Below, piece by piece: positions 52,635 to 63,767 of a stretch of 64,000 bases of DNA. Below the pieces are notes generated by a model. It worked only from the letters and a program-made list of their open reading frames with translations. It had not been told where the DNA came from and ran no database searches. The stretch lies in the NCBI RefSeq assembly GCF_000350225.1, contig NW_005179053.1:138232-202231 (forward strand). Direction: 5' to 3'. Both the position numbers and the translations under genes were made by a program. Source of the stretch: Chondrus crispus (taxonomy: Eukaryota > Rhodophyta > Florideophyceae > Gigartinales > Gigartinaceae). Each line of letters begins with the position of its first letter. Position 1 is the first letter of the stretch.

Positions 52635-53305
52635 TGTAGCATAAACACCCCCAACGGAGAGGGGTGTATGCACAGCTCGACGTAGACCCCGTCCGAACGG
52701 GAAGACGGGGGTGAAGCGGGACACCAGCTAACGGCACCGGGCAGCGGGCCCGGGTAGCGTGGTAGAGCGGGAATGGGGAGGACGCCGGTACGCGCGAGCG
52801 GTTCGACGCCTCGACGCCCCAGCGCGGTACTGGGTGACGATCCAGTACCGACGGGCGGAGGCGGAGCCGGCTCGTGGGCGTACCGCGCGCGTCCTCAACC
52901 CGCGCTCGGTGCCGCTCTAAGGTAGTTAGCGAACGCTACCTTAGAATAAGCGGGAAGTCGGACCTTGACGGTCGGTGGGTGACAAGTCCGTGCTTGTCCT
53001 CCTCCACCGCCGCCGGTCCGCTCCATATTTAATGTACATAATAACCTATCATAATAGTACAGTACCGATGTACTGTAGCGACGTACTGTAGCGGTCGGTC
53101 GACACTGTAATACTGTCAGCCATCGGGGCTGACAGTACACGTGTGTGTGCGCTCTTCGGTCCCGCGCGTACACGTGTACACGTGCGCCCCCTGTACTCGG
53201 GGGTACACGTAGTGGTACTGTAGAGCATCGAGCCCTACAGTAACCGATCCGATTCGGAGTTGATCTAATCTAAAATAAAGCCCCAGGGGGGGGGGTTATA
53301 CTACA
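52635..53305 (-). repeat. 5' LTR of element E (671 bp)
   Basis: Differs from the 3' LTR by a few substitutions and a shorter TG repeat. On the minus strand, TTATGTACATTAAATATGGAGCGG (location about 53017-53040) is the likely core promoter, as in B. Shared hairpin at 53111-53137. Confidence 0.95.
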
Positions 53306-53310
53306 GCGGT
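53306..53310. repeat. Target-site duplication GCGGT, right copy (element E)
   Basis: Matches 41355-41359. Confidence 0.95.
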
Positions 53311-53908
53311 CCGCCTCGACCACGGGGTTACCCCGTGTCCAGCTGAGGAGGTTGTCAAGGTAATCACGCTCCCCCTCCGTGCGAAACTTCCACGTGTCAC
53401 ATCCGAAGGACGGAGGGATGAGGGCATCGGATAGGGATAGGTCGAGGAGGTCGAGGACGGCTTTCATGAACCGCAGGGATAGGCCCTGTCGGCCACGAGG
53501 GGAGGAACGACGCAGGATAGAAGGGGGAATGGCGACACGGGCACGCCAATCGTAGGAGGAAATGGCTTGAAGGGGAAGGTGACCCGGTAACATCCGCGCA
53601 CCGTCGGCAAATTCGCGCCCGATGTTAGTGACGTCGCGCACGTCGATGGCGGAAAACCAAGGAGTGGCCGCGTACAGTAAGGGATAGTCGCGCATGGATT
53701 TACCTTGGAGCTCGGCTAGTGAGGGGTATCGACAAGGGGCTGATGAAGGATGGAGATCGGGATGAAAGACCGGTTCAGGAACGTTGGTGTTCGGGGGAAG
53801 TCGGGGTATAGAAGGAAGGTCGCTAGGAATGGAAGGCGTGTGTGAGAAGCCCACACCGCGGCGACCGCGGGCGGTATGTCCGACAGTGGGATCCGATGAA
53901 GGAAACAT
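53311..53908 (-). pseudogene. Gene 2, N-terminal part: uncharacterised protein, cut by element E
   Basis: Open minus-strand frame from ATG (53908, MFPSSDPTVG) to the insertion site. The first part is Pro/Ser-rich and probably unstructured (LPSIPRLPPNTNVPEPVF). The following part looks folded: YPLLYAATPWFSAIDVRDV, then ISSYDWRARVAIPPSIL, LRFMKAVLDLLDLSLSDALI and GERDYLDNLLSW. The frame reads on without a break into 41354 if one GCGGT is removed. WRARV may correspond to WRTRW of gene 1. No known family is recognised. The start could also lie further upstream, since the frame stays open to about 53977. Confidence 0.5.
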
Positions 53909-54944
53909 GGAGATCGTCTTACTCTCACGCGAGCGGCGACCGATGGTCGGAAGAAAAAGGAAGAAGTTGGGAAGCAAGGGAGTGAAGCCGCTGCGCGAGA
54001 GCGCTCAGAAGGGGGATATGTAGTGCAATACCCGTCTCGGGTAGGGGGGAGGAAGGAAGTGAAAAAGGAAAAAAATTGGATACTGTAGTCCGGGTTTGGG
54101 GGACACGCGTGTGCGACGAAGCGCACGATTATTTTAATTATTTAATTTTATCTACTAATTAGATCTAGAATCTAGAGCGGGGAGCTACTGTACTCGCCCC
54201 GGCGGGGCTCTATATACCTTAGCCCTCTGACCACCAAGTCAGTAAAGGTAACCCGAGTTGCCAGAGTCTGATATCGCCTTGGTTGAAGTCCGTCTTTCAC
54301 AACACATTCCCTTTAACTACAGATTACTTTATCCTTTGTGCTCGGGGGTCCCCTTTTTCCTTATCAATTTTCCTTTATTTCCCTATCCTAATTTCCCTTA
54401 ATCTTGAGTTGGTCCCACCTTGTAGGATTGCGATCCGCAACGTGACGTCATTTGCCATCGGGCTTTTGTGTTGGTGCACCAGTGGTGCTTTTCTCAGTGT
54501 TGGTTCCATCGGAATCTGGTTGCGACCGATCCGTTGTTGGTACTTTGTCATCGGGCAGTACGACGGTGTAGCGCTGCTACGTTTTCTTCTTTCCCGACGG
54601 GCTACGTTGCGACGTCCCCGTCGAAGACCTTATCAAGGGTATAAGGTGTACAAGGCGCTCTTCGAGCATTGGATTTACGACCCATCGGACCAGGTTTACC
54701 TAAACACCCCTCCGAACTCGTCGAGCAGTCGCCTTTACAAGTCTCTACCACCATTTACCGATCCCGGGCTGGGCCCTTCTCTTTGCCCCCCCCTATCAGG
54801 GATCCGAGCTACTGCGGGCCGCAAACCCGCTTAAAGAGGACAGGGAGCTTCGAACACTCCGTAGCGCTGTGCCGTTGGCAGTTGTTGTTTTTGTTGCTGT
54901 TGTTTGTGTTGGACCGTCGGACCTTGGTCTCTGCCTAACAGGCG
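53909..54944. other. No supported gene (1.0 kb); AT-rich block and TATA-like site
   Basis: Upstream of gene 2. An AT-rich stretch (54128-54170) and CTATATACC (54210-54218, plus) could be a promoter. A plus-strand ORF (54283-54834) is hydrophobic then basic and matches nothing that I know; I cannot tell it from chance. The right end joins the Copia gag fragment. Confidence 0.4.
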
Positions 54945-55823
54945 CATTGCACTACAAAAGTGCTCGTGTTCATCAATCGTGTGAAGCAACTTGCTGCCAG
55001 ATTGCAGTCAATGAGTGTTGAGATTGACGATAAAGAAATTGCAATGGCTGTGTTGAATGGGTTGCCTCCAGGATTCGATAACCTGATTGTTGCTTTTGAC
55101 GCACTTGGCAATGAAGATAAAGTGTTTGGACTCGAGTTTGTGAAGAGTCGTCTGCTGCAAGAAGAACAACGAGAAAGCATGAAGACCGCTTCTGCTTCAT
55201 CACCACATGCACCTGCACTTGTCAATCGTATGCCTATTCGACGTGATATGAAATGTACGAATTGCAACAGACATGGGCATACTGCACCGCATTGCTGGGG
55301 CAAGGATGTGAATGGGCGCCGACCTGCGCCGCCAGATGGGTTTCAGTCACGCAACACTGGCTTGAAGCCAAGTGCATTCGTTTCTCGAGATGACAATTCT
55401 ACTGGTGCCTTTGCGGAGAGTGACTTTACTTGCTTGCTTTCGACTTCCACTCTAGAAAAGAGGGCTGCAAACGCAAGGTCATGGCTTGTCGATTCCGGTT
55501 GCAGCGCTCACATTACGTTTGATCACTCTTTGTTCGTTACGTATGAACAGATGCAATCTGGATCAGTCGAGATGGGCACGAAGGCTAGAGCTAATGTCGC
55601 TGGTCGCGGCGAGGTAGAATTCATGTTGAACGTCAACGGTAGTCCACATCCTTGCAAATTGTCAAACGTTTTGCATGTCCCTGATTTCGGATACTCGCTA
55701 CTGTCTGTTAGCCAAATGGTTTCAAAGGGTTTGCAAGTGTCATTTGAAAATGAAAAATACCGCGTTACTGCAGGACCAACTGTAGTTGCCACAGCGAGTC
55801 TAGTTGGGGATTTGTACATACTT
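54945..55823 (+). pseudogene. gag: Copia copy 1: Gag C-terminal part and protease, truncated both sides
   Basis: Gag of the UBN2 type: VFINRVKQLAARLQ, then IAMAVLNGLPPGFDNLIVAF and FVKSRLLQEEQR. A zinc knuckle CTNCNRHGHTAPHC (near 55257) follows, then the protease motif WLVDSGCSAHIT (near 55484), with D-S-G as usual in Copia, and LHVPDFGYSLLSVSQM. The N-terminal part of Gag is missing (junction near 54945), and the frame ends at the inverted LTR R4, before the integrase zinc region. Confidence 0.88.
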
Positions 55824-57074
55824 TAATGGTAGGTTCGGAGGGGCAAGGGAAAGAAGGAGGGCAGGTTGATGTGTGTGAGTGAAGGAGTTGGTGCCGAGGT
55901 TTACTTGGAGCCGTCTTTCGGCGATACTTATACACTTTGAGTGTTACACTATCCCATTACTTTGGCACCTCGTAAACCGTACTCACCATATGCACGACCA
56001 AGCGCGGTCCTCTTCTGGCCCGTCCACACTGTTCTATTTCCACCTTACGAATTGACTATTGACTATCAGTGCACAACAGTTTCTACACATTTCGAGTGAC
56101 TGTAAACCATGGCCCTATGCATGCAATCGTTTCACACCTTACTAATCTGCATCCAGACATGACAGAATATATTCTTGCACAATGAACAACTTGGCATCTC
56201 TCTATTTCCAACAACGCAAAGTCCTGTCATATCTCAGTCCCCATACATGCCCTTGTTTCGTACCTTACTAATTTCGGTACACACTGCCAGACAACTATGA
56301 CGGGTAGCAACAGTGTGCATCCAGGCTTTCTACACATCTCACGTGATATCCGATGTGAATCACACGAGTACTGTCATCAACTTGCATCCAACGGCGCACC
56401 ATAACGAGAGCACATTACAATGTCGCATGCTGACGAGAGTGTAGTACAACGGCGCATGCTGATGCAAGGGTCGCATACAGCGTGACGCGTACACTGAATA
56501 CTCACGTAAGTACATGTCTCTTGCGAGAAATACTTGTTGTACTTTTAATTCACATGTACTGTGCTCGGACACGCGCCGGACCGTATGTAGGCGACGTGTA
56601 CAGGTGTACGTACATGCAGCAACCTGGCGATGTGCACATGTGTACACCGCACACAAGTGTCCAGCGCCGAGGCCACCCGTAATTACCCATTACAGCAATG
56701 GTGAACAACTTGAAACCCCCGAAATGATGTAATTAAAACGTATACCGATCATTCAAGATATATCACCAGCATGACTGCATATAAGTGGACAATAACAGAC
56801 CAATAGAATTGCAGCATTCGAACCGACACCCAATAGATTTGCAGTATTGCCTGTGTAGCCATATAACGGTTCGGGCCAAATGCAAATTTTCGGCATTTAT
56901 GCAAATTTGCATAACCCTCCAAAAGTCCACTTTCGTCCCCGGAACCCCAAAATCTGAGACTTTACACGTGTCATGTGGTGATATGGGGTGAGGGTCCAGA
57001 CCGTCGAGTCATGTACACGTGTCGCTCGATTTTGCACTTTCCAGATTTCAGCATGTGGTCGCACATTTTCAATA
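55824..57074 (-). repeat. R4: Copia LTR (1251 bp), inverted inside Copia copy 1
   Basis: Full-length LTR in the opposite orientation to the surrounding Copia genes. Flanks TACTT and GTGCC do not match, so it has no target duplication; most of the integrase is missing at this point, so a deletion or recombination accompanied it. Same subtype as R5. Confidence 0.9.
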
Positions 57075-59326
57075 GTGCCAAATGTTGGTCATTTGCGTGT
57101 TTTCGGTTCAAAGTGTTGGTATACATTACCAAAACACAACATCCAGAAACTTGACGCCCGTGCAAAGGAGGCAATATTTCTGGGGTATGCTGAAAATACG
57201 AAAGCTTACTGATGTTAAAATCGAGGTCTGAAAATTTTGCCGCAAAAATTCGTTAACAACTAGGCCACAGGCGCTGGCTTCTTGGTGTCCCCTTGGGCGC
57301 GCTCACTATTTCAACACTTACAAGTTGTGGGATGGTGATTTGCACAAAGTGATCGTATCCAGAGATGTTACTTTTGACGAGTCCACGGGTGGAAAATCTG
57401 GTGAACCGATGGATACAAACGAGGAGGCTTCAACTGATGATGACACATTCAACTTGAACATCGATGAGGAAGTTGCAGAAAATGAAGCAGTGGCATCAGA
57501 ATCATCATCGCCGGATGAACAACAAGACTCTAATGAATCCTCCAACTCCTCCCCAACTCCAGGGGAGGACGAAACCACCGAAACAGTTGACCAACACGTA
57601 GTTGAGGAAGAAACGATTGATCCGCCAACTAATCTCCGTCGGTCCACTCGCATTCGCAAAACGCCTGGGGCGTGGTGGGCAGCAGCCTTGGTGACTGCTG
57701 GACTCCTTAGCCATGCCCATGTGATAACGGAAATCCCAAACTCGTACAACCAAGCTATGGATTCTCCAAAAGCTCGCTTCTGGCAGAAGGGGATCGACAA
57801 AGAAATTGCTTCACAACACAAAAACAAAACATGGACACTTGTTCCAAGATCTCAAGCATCAAACGTCCTGACGTCCAGGTGGGTTTTCGGAGTGAAGCAA
57901 CTTCCTGACGAGTCCGGAAAATTGGTCGAAACTGCAAAGGGACGTCTTGTGGCACGAGGCTTTCAACAAGTAGAAGGCATCGATTACACTGAAACTTTCG
58001 CCCCTGTCATCAAGTTCACAACTATCCGTCTGCTGCTGGCACTGGTTGTGCACTTTGACCTTGAGCTGCATCAGATGGACGTGGTGACTGCCTTCCTCAA
58101 CGGTGACCTTCACGAAGAAATCTACATGGAGCAACCTGAAGGATGCATCGACAAAGTCAAACCTGATTCGGTGTGTAAACTTTTGAAAGCAATCTATGGT
58201 CTTAAGCAAGCCCATTGCCAATGGCATAGTAAGATCGATGAGTTTCTGATCACTGAACTTGGTTTCAACACTACACGCAGCGACCCATGTCTTTACATTC
58301 GACGTCAAGGCAATGTCATCATGATTATGGCGTTGTACGTGGACGATCTGCTGCTAGCTGGAAGTGACTTGGAGGCCATATTATGGATGAAAAATGAACT
58401 CAACAAACGATTCGATATGAAAGACCTTGGCGAGGCGAAGACTTGTATTGGTCTAGAAATCGACCGTATACGTTCTAAACACGTCCAGGACCGTCACACA
58501 GTCGAAGTATGCCCAAGCAGTACTGAAACGGTTCAAAATGTCGGCATGCAATCCTTGCGTTACTCCGATGGAACAGTCTCGACATGTCACAATGCAAGTG
58601 GCCGAAACTGGCACTGATGACAACCCATGCTTTGAACCATATCGTCAGGCCATTGGATGTCTAATGTTCCTAATGGTCGGGACCCGCCCCGATATTGCGT
58701 ATGCCATTGGAAAGTTATCTCAACACTGTGCCGACCCTCACGAGTCGCACTGGTCAGGTGTGAAACGTGTTTTGAGACACTTGCGTGGGTCCCAGCATCT
58801 TGGAATAGTGTTTGGTAAAGATGATCTTGGTACGGAACTTCATGGGTATAGCGACGCAGATTGGGGTGGATGCCTTGAATCACGAAAATCAACGAGTGGG
58901 TACGTGTTCAAGCTTTGTGATGGGCCTATCAGTTGGGCTTCCCGGAAACAAACAGTAGTTGCAAAGTCTACTTGTGAGGCAGAATACATCGCACTCAGTG
59001 AAGCATGCAAAGAGGCCGCGTGGCTTCGACGCTTCCATGCCGATGTACTTGGTGCGATTTCGGAGCCAACAATTCGCGTTGGATGTGACAACGCTGGTAC
59101 GATTGCGTTTGCTCAGAACGAATCTACAAATCGTCGGAACAAGCACATTGATATTATGTATCATTTTGTTCGAGATGCAGTGCAGCGAAAACTGGTCACA
59201 TTGTACCATTGTCCGACAACAGAAATGCCAGCCGATATGCTGACCAAACCACTTGGTCGCGTGCTGTTTGAAAAGTTCGTGGGCATGGTTGGGCTTTCCG
59301 AGTGCAAAGCTGCCCAAAGCATGTGA
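57075..59326 (+). pseudogene. pol: Copia copy 1: end of integrase, RT and RNase H
   Basis: Begins in the C-terminal part of integrase (VGHLRVFGSKCWY, then LDARAKEAIFLGY). A 107-bp insert splits this at 57210-57316; the frame resumes with YKLWDGDLHKVIVSRDVTFDE. RT has the TRLLLALVV-like block, QMDVVTAFLNGDLHEEIYM (near 58072) and YVDDLLLAG (near 58336). One extra base near 58488 shifts the frame; copy 2 lacks it. RNase H has YSDADWGGC (near 58848) and KSTSGYVFKL. Ends at TGA 59324-59326, followed by a purine tract and LTR R5. Confidence 0.9.
57210..57316. mobile_element. 107-bp TG..CA insert with 5-bp duplication CTTAC
   Basis: Begins TGATGTTAAAATCG and ends CTATTTCAACA, flanked by CTTAC at 57205-57209 and 57317-57321. 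It breaks an otherwise continuous integrase motif. The form is that of a very small solo LTR (TRIM or SMART type), but no second copy was found in the window. Confidence 0.55.
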
Positions 59327-59342
59327 TCGAAGGGAGCGGAGG

Positions 59343-60593
59343 TATTGAAAATGTGCGACCACATGCTGTTATCTGGAAAGTGCAAAATCGAGGGACACGT
59401 GTACATGACTCGACGGTCCGGACCCTCACCCCATATCACCACATGACACGTGTAAAGTCTCAGATTTTGGGGTTCCGGGGACGAAAGTGGACTTTTGGAG
59501 GGTTATGCAAATTTGCATAAATGCCGAAAATTTGCATTTGGCCCGAACCGTTATATGGCTACACAGGCAATACTGCAAATCTATTGGGTGTCGGTTCGAA
59601 TGCTGCAATTCTATTGGTCTGTTATTGTCCACTTATATGCAGTCATGCTGGTGATATATCCTGAATGATCGGTATACGTCTTAATTACACCATTTCGGGG
59701 GTTTCAAGTTGTTCACCATGGTTGTAATAGGTAATTACGTGTGGCCTTGGCGCTGGACATTTGTGTGCGGTGTACACATGTACACGTCGCCAGGTTGCTG
59801 CATGTACGTACACCTGTACACGTCGCCTACATACGGTCCGGCGCGTGTCCGAGTGCAGTACATGTGAATTAAAAGTACAACAAGTATTTCTCGCAAGAGA
59901 CATGTACTTACGTGAGTATTCAGTGTACGCGTCACGCTGTATGCGACCCTTGCATCAGCATGCGCCGTTGTACTACACTCTCGTCAGCATGCGACGTTGT
60001 AATGTGCTCTCGTTATGGTGCGCCGTTGGATGCAAGTTGATGACAGTACTCGTGTGATTCACATCGGATATCACGTGAGATGTGTAGAAAGCCTGGATGC
60101 ACACTGTTGCTACCCGTCATAGTTGTCTGGCAGTGTGTACCGAAATTAGTAAGGTACGAAACAAGGGCATGTATGGGGACTGAGATATGACAGGACTTTG
60201 CGTTGTTGGAAATAGAGAGATGCCAAGTTGTTCATTGTGCAAGAATATATTCTGTCATGTCTGGATGCAGATTAGTAAAGTGTGAAACGATTGCATGCAT
60301 AGGGCCATGGTTTACAGTCACTCGAAATGTGTAGAAACTGTTGTGCACTGATAGTCAATAGTTAATTCGTAAGGTGGAAATAGAACAGTGTGGACGGGCC
60401 AGAAGAGGACCGCGCTTGGTCGTGCATATGGTGAGTACGGTTTACCAGGTGCCAAAGTAATGGGATAGTGTAACACTCAAAGTGTATAAGTATCGCCGAA
60501 AGACGGCTCCAAGTAAACCTCGGCACCAACTCCTTCACTCACACACATCAACCTGCCCTTCTTCTTTCCCTTGCCCCTCCGAACCTACCATTA
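59343..60593 (+). repeat. R5: 3' LTR of Copia copy 1 (1251 bp)
   Basis: Begins TATTGAAAATG after the purine tract GAAGGGAGCGGAGG (59330-59342) and ends CCTACCATTA; same orientation as the Copia genes. Carries ACACGTGT-type palindromes, the palindrome ATGCAAATTTGCAT, two CTATTGG (inverted CCAAT) boxes and a downstream CTTATATGCA, which together look like a promoter. Confidence 0.92.
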
Positions 60594-60603
60594 GGAACCA
60601 ACC

Positions 60604-60800
60604 TCGTCACGCGTGTTGATAAGTTGTTCCTTGTGCGAAGGGATGCCGAACACGCCAAGCGCGCTAGAAGTCACCCCATCAGGCGAGTAAATACAATACC
60701 CTACGCCCAGAGGGGTACAGCACACGCCACCAGGGCGGGAAGTCACCTCGTCAAACGAGTGGAGACATTGTTCCTCGCGATGTGGGACGACCAGGCAACG
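60604..60800 (+). repeat. Degenerate 72-bp tandem repeat (24 codons), nearly three units
   Basis: Units start at 60604, 60676 and 60748; the first two end in AAGTCACC. On the plus strand they read as a 24-residue repeat (LVTRVDKLFLVRRDAEHAK, PIRRVNTIPYAQRGTAHAT, LVKRVETLFLAMWDD). The gene it comes from is unknown and truncated by R5. Confidence 0.65.
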
Positions 60801-61159
60801 TCTATGGTATGGCCGGGGCGGTGCCACAAGCCAAAAATGACGGAAATGTAACCTCCGCCAAAAACATCAAGAGATAATGTTGCATTTGGGGGTGATCAGG
60901 TGCATTTTGCAGTGATCAAGAGGTGAAATGCCAAAAGTTGCAGTGAACGAGGATGACGTTGGTAGGTATGCAAGAGGCACCCATCCGGTAAAGAGGTTTT
61001 GTAGGGATCACTATGGCGAAAAGCTTAAGTCAGAGGTGACAGGAAATAAATTTGCTGCTAGAGAGGGCGGACAATAGCGGACGGTGCATTTTGTTGTACT
61101 TAACAACGGGTGACTTCGGATACTGCAGGGGTAGTGTGGTGGGTACTGAAGGATGGGCT
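60801..61159. other. No gene seen (359 bp)
   Basis: AT-richer sequence between the tandem repeat and the transposase relic; possibly the 3' part of the MULE. No terminal inverted repeat was identified. Confidence 0.4.
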
Positions 61160-61554
61160 ACTCTGCCGTATCCCCATAAATCTGCTTCCGAGAGCAGTCC
61201 TTCACGGTGTGATCCGACATTCGACACAAAAAACAGGAGTAAACACGCTTCTTCTTGGCAGCAGGGCCTTTTTCGTACCAGTTTTATTACGCCCCCAGCC
61301 CTCCTAACAGGGCGATCGCGTGGTGGCGGAAAAGCTTTGGGAATATGTAGATTCTGCCTCGTTGCAACAAGCTTCTTTGCATTCTATAAAACATAATCAT
61401 CTCCAGCTTGCGAGGGAAGGTTGTAATCAACATTTTCGTACTGCGTCACCCAAGCTGCCGTTAGGTAGCGCTCTTCCATAAAACGATGAAGATTTCCTGC
61501 TCCATACTTGTCGATGAGAACAGCAGTTCCATGCCAACACGGAAATCCAGATCC
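61160..61554 (-). pseudogene. MULE-type transposase relic: SWIM end and zinc knuckle
   Basis: On the minus strand the sequence starts at the R6 border with GSGFPCWHGTAVLI, which fits the second half (C-x-H) of a SWIM zinc finger, followed by GNLHRFMEERYLTAAWVTQY as in the C-terminal part of Mutator-like transposases. A stop (TAG near 61393) and a frameshift follow. Then comes KKRVYSCFLC with RMSDHTVKDC, a C-x2-C-x4-H-x4-C zinc knuckle (near 61175-61250), often found at the C-terminus of this family, and a TAG at 61160. The catalytic part is missing, cut off by Copia LTR R6. Confidence 0.55.
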
Positions 61555-62818
61555 TAATGGTAGGTTCGGAGGGGCAAGGGAAAGAAGGAGGGCAGGTTGA
61601 TGTGTGTGAGTGAAGGAGTTGGTGCCGAGGTTTACTTTGAAGCCGTTTTCCTGCGATACTTATACACTTCGAGTGCTACACTATCGCTCTACTCCGACTC
61701 CCAGTAAACCATACTCTACTATGCGCGACCAAGCGCGGTCCTCTTGTGGCCCGACCATACTGTTCGATTTCCACCTTACGAATCGATTCGTAACTATTAG
61801 CTCACAACTATTTCTACACATTCCAAATGACTGTAAACCATGGCCCTATGCATGCAACTGTTTCACACCTTACTAATCTGCATCCAGTCATGCCAGACTT
61901 CATTGTTGTGCAACGAACAACTTGGCACTTGTCTATTTCCAACAACGCAAACGTCTTTCATATCACAATCGCCATACGTATCCTTGTTTCTCACCTTACT
62001 AATTTCGCCAAGCACTGTCAGATAATTATGGCAAGTTATAACAATGTGCATCCAGACTTTCTACACAACTCACATGAGAATACATGTAAATCACACGAGT
62101 ACTGTCATGAACTTGCATCCAACGGCGCACCATGACGAGAGCACAGTGCAACGGCGCGTGCTCACGCAAGACTCGCATACAGCGTGACGCGTACACAGAA
62201 TAATCGCACAACTGTATTCCTCTCGCGAGAAGTACTTGTTGTACTTTTTGATTCACATGTACTGTACTCGGACACGCGCAGGATCGCAAACAGTCTGACA
62301 CTGTAAAACTGTAAACCCTCATGTGCATACACCTGGATGCGTGTACATGTGTACGTACACGAATCCACCTGGCGACGTGTACATGTGTACACGGCATACA
62401 TGTGTCCCGCCCGGGGGCCCCATGCAATTACCCATTACAACCATGGCAAACCACTTGAAACCCCCAAAACAACGTAATTATGGCATATACAGGCCATTTA
62501 AAGTACATCACAAGGCCAATGACGCACACGTGGACAACGCTCGACCAATAGATTTGCAGCATTAGACCTGAGGGCCAATAGAATTGCAGTATTTCCTGTG
62601 TAGTCTATAGTGCTACGGGCCAAGGTTCCACTTGGCAAAACTATGCAAATTTGCATGACCCTCCGAGAGGCCACTTTCGTCCCCGGAACCCCAAAATCTG
62701 GGATTTTACACGTGTCATGTCGTGATATGGGTAAGAGCGCCCGGACGTGCAGTCATGTACACGTGTCACTCGATTTTGACCTTTTCAGATAACAGCATGT
62801 GGTCGCACATTTTCAATA
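61555..62818 (-). repeat. R6: 3' LTR of Copia copy 2 (1264 bp)
   Basis: Minus orientation, same subtype as R1 and R3. It lies directly behind the Copia copy 2 stop and purine tract. Outer flank is GATCC; the partner flank is outside or lost. Confidence 0.92.
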
Positions 62819-62829
62819 CCTCCCCTCGA

Positions 62830-63766
62830 TCACATGTTTTGGGCAGCTTTGCACTCGGAAAGCCCAACCATGCCCACGAACTTTTCAAACAGCACGCGAC
62901 CAAGTGGTTTGGTCAGCATATCGGCTGGCATTTCTGTTGTCGGACAATGGTACAATGTGACCAGTTTTCGCTGCACCGCATCTCGAACAAAATGATACGT
63001 AATATCAATGTGCTTGTTGCGACGATTTGTAGATTCGTTCTGAGCAAACGCAATCGTACCAGCGTTGTCACATCCAACGCGAATTGTTGGATCCAAATCC
63101 GCACCAAGTACATCAGCATGGAAGCGTCGAAGCCACGCGGCCTCTTTGCATGCTTCACTGAGTGCGATGTATTCTGCCTCACAAGTAGACTTCGCAACTA
63201 CTGTTTGTTTCCGGGAAGCCCAACTGATAGGCCCATCACAAAGCTTGAACACGTACCCACTCGTTGATTTTCGTGATTCAAGGCATCCACCCCAATCTGC
63301 GTCGCTATACCCATGAAGTTCCGTACCAAGATCATCTTTACCAAACACTATTCCAAGATGCTGGGACCCACGCAAGTATCTCAAAACACGTTTCACACCT
63401 GACCAGTGCGACTCGTGAGGGTCGGCACAGTGTTGAGATAACTTTCCAATGGCATACGCAATATCGGGGCGGGTCCCGACCATTAGGAACATTAGACATC
63501 CAATGGCCTGACGATATGGTTCAAAGCATGGGTTGTCATCAGTGCCAGTTTCGGCCACTTGCATTGTGACATGTCGAGACTGTTCCATCGGAGTAACGCA
63601 AGGATTGCATGCCGACATTTTGAACCGTTTCAGTACTGCTTGGGCATACTTCGACTGCGTGACGGTCAGGACGTGTTTAGAACGTATACGGTCGATCTCT
63701 AGACCAATACAAGTCTTCGCTTCGCCAAGGTCTTTCATATCGAATCGTTTGTTGAGTTCATTTTTC
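62830..63766 (-). pseudogene. pol: Copia copy 2: end of RT and RNase H, 5' truncated
   Basis: One open frame starting within RT at KNELNKRFDMKDLGEAKTC and running through RNase H (YSDADWGGC, STSGYVFKL, STCEAEYIALSEA, HFVRDAVQRKL) to TGA at 62830. It is nearly identical to copy 1 over this part and lacks the frameshift of copy 1. Similarity to copy 1 ends sharply at about 63766, where unrelated bacterial-type sequence begins, so the first two thirds of the element are missing. Confidence 0.9.
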
Positions 63767-63767
63767 C

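Larger units (their letters stand above)
41360..53305 (-). mobile_element. Element E: complete, possibly active Ty3/Gypsy-type retrotransposon (11,946 bp)
   Basis: LTRs of 674 and 671 bp with only a few differences, 5-bp target duplication, primer-binding site, full gag (856 aa), full pol (1526 aa from the first ATG), 3.2 kb of 3' non-coding DNA and a G-rich polypurine tract. No stop or frameshift was seen in either ORF, and the zinc knuckle and catalytic residues are present. It interrupts gene 2. Confidence 0.96.

Noticed and set aside
54283-54834. 183-aa plus-strand ORF
   Set aside because: No motif or supporting context; kept as unassigned sequence and not called a gene.
55819-57079. R4 as a simple solo-LTR insertion
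   Set aside because: Flanks TACTT and GTGCC do not form a duplication, and integrase sequence is missing between them.
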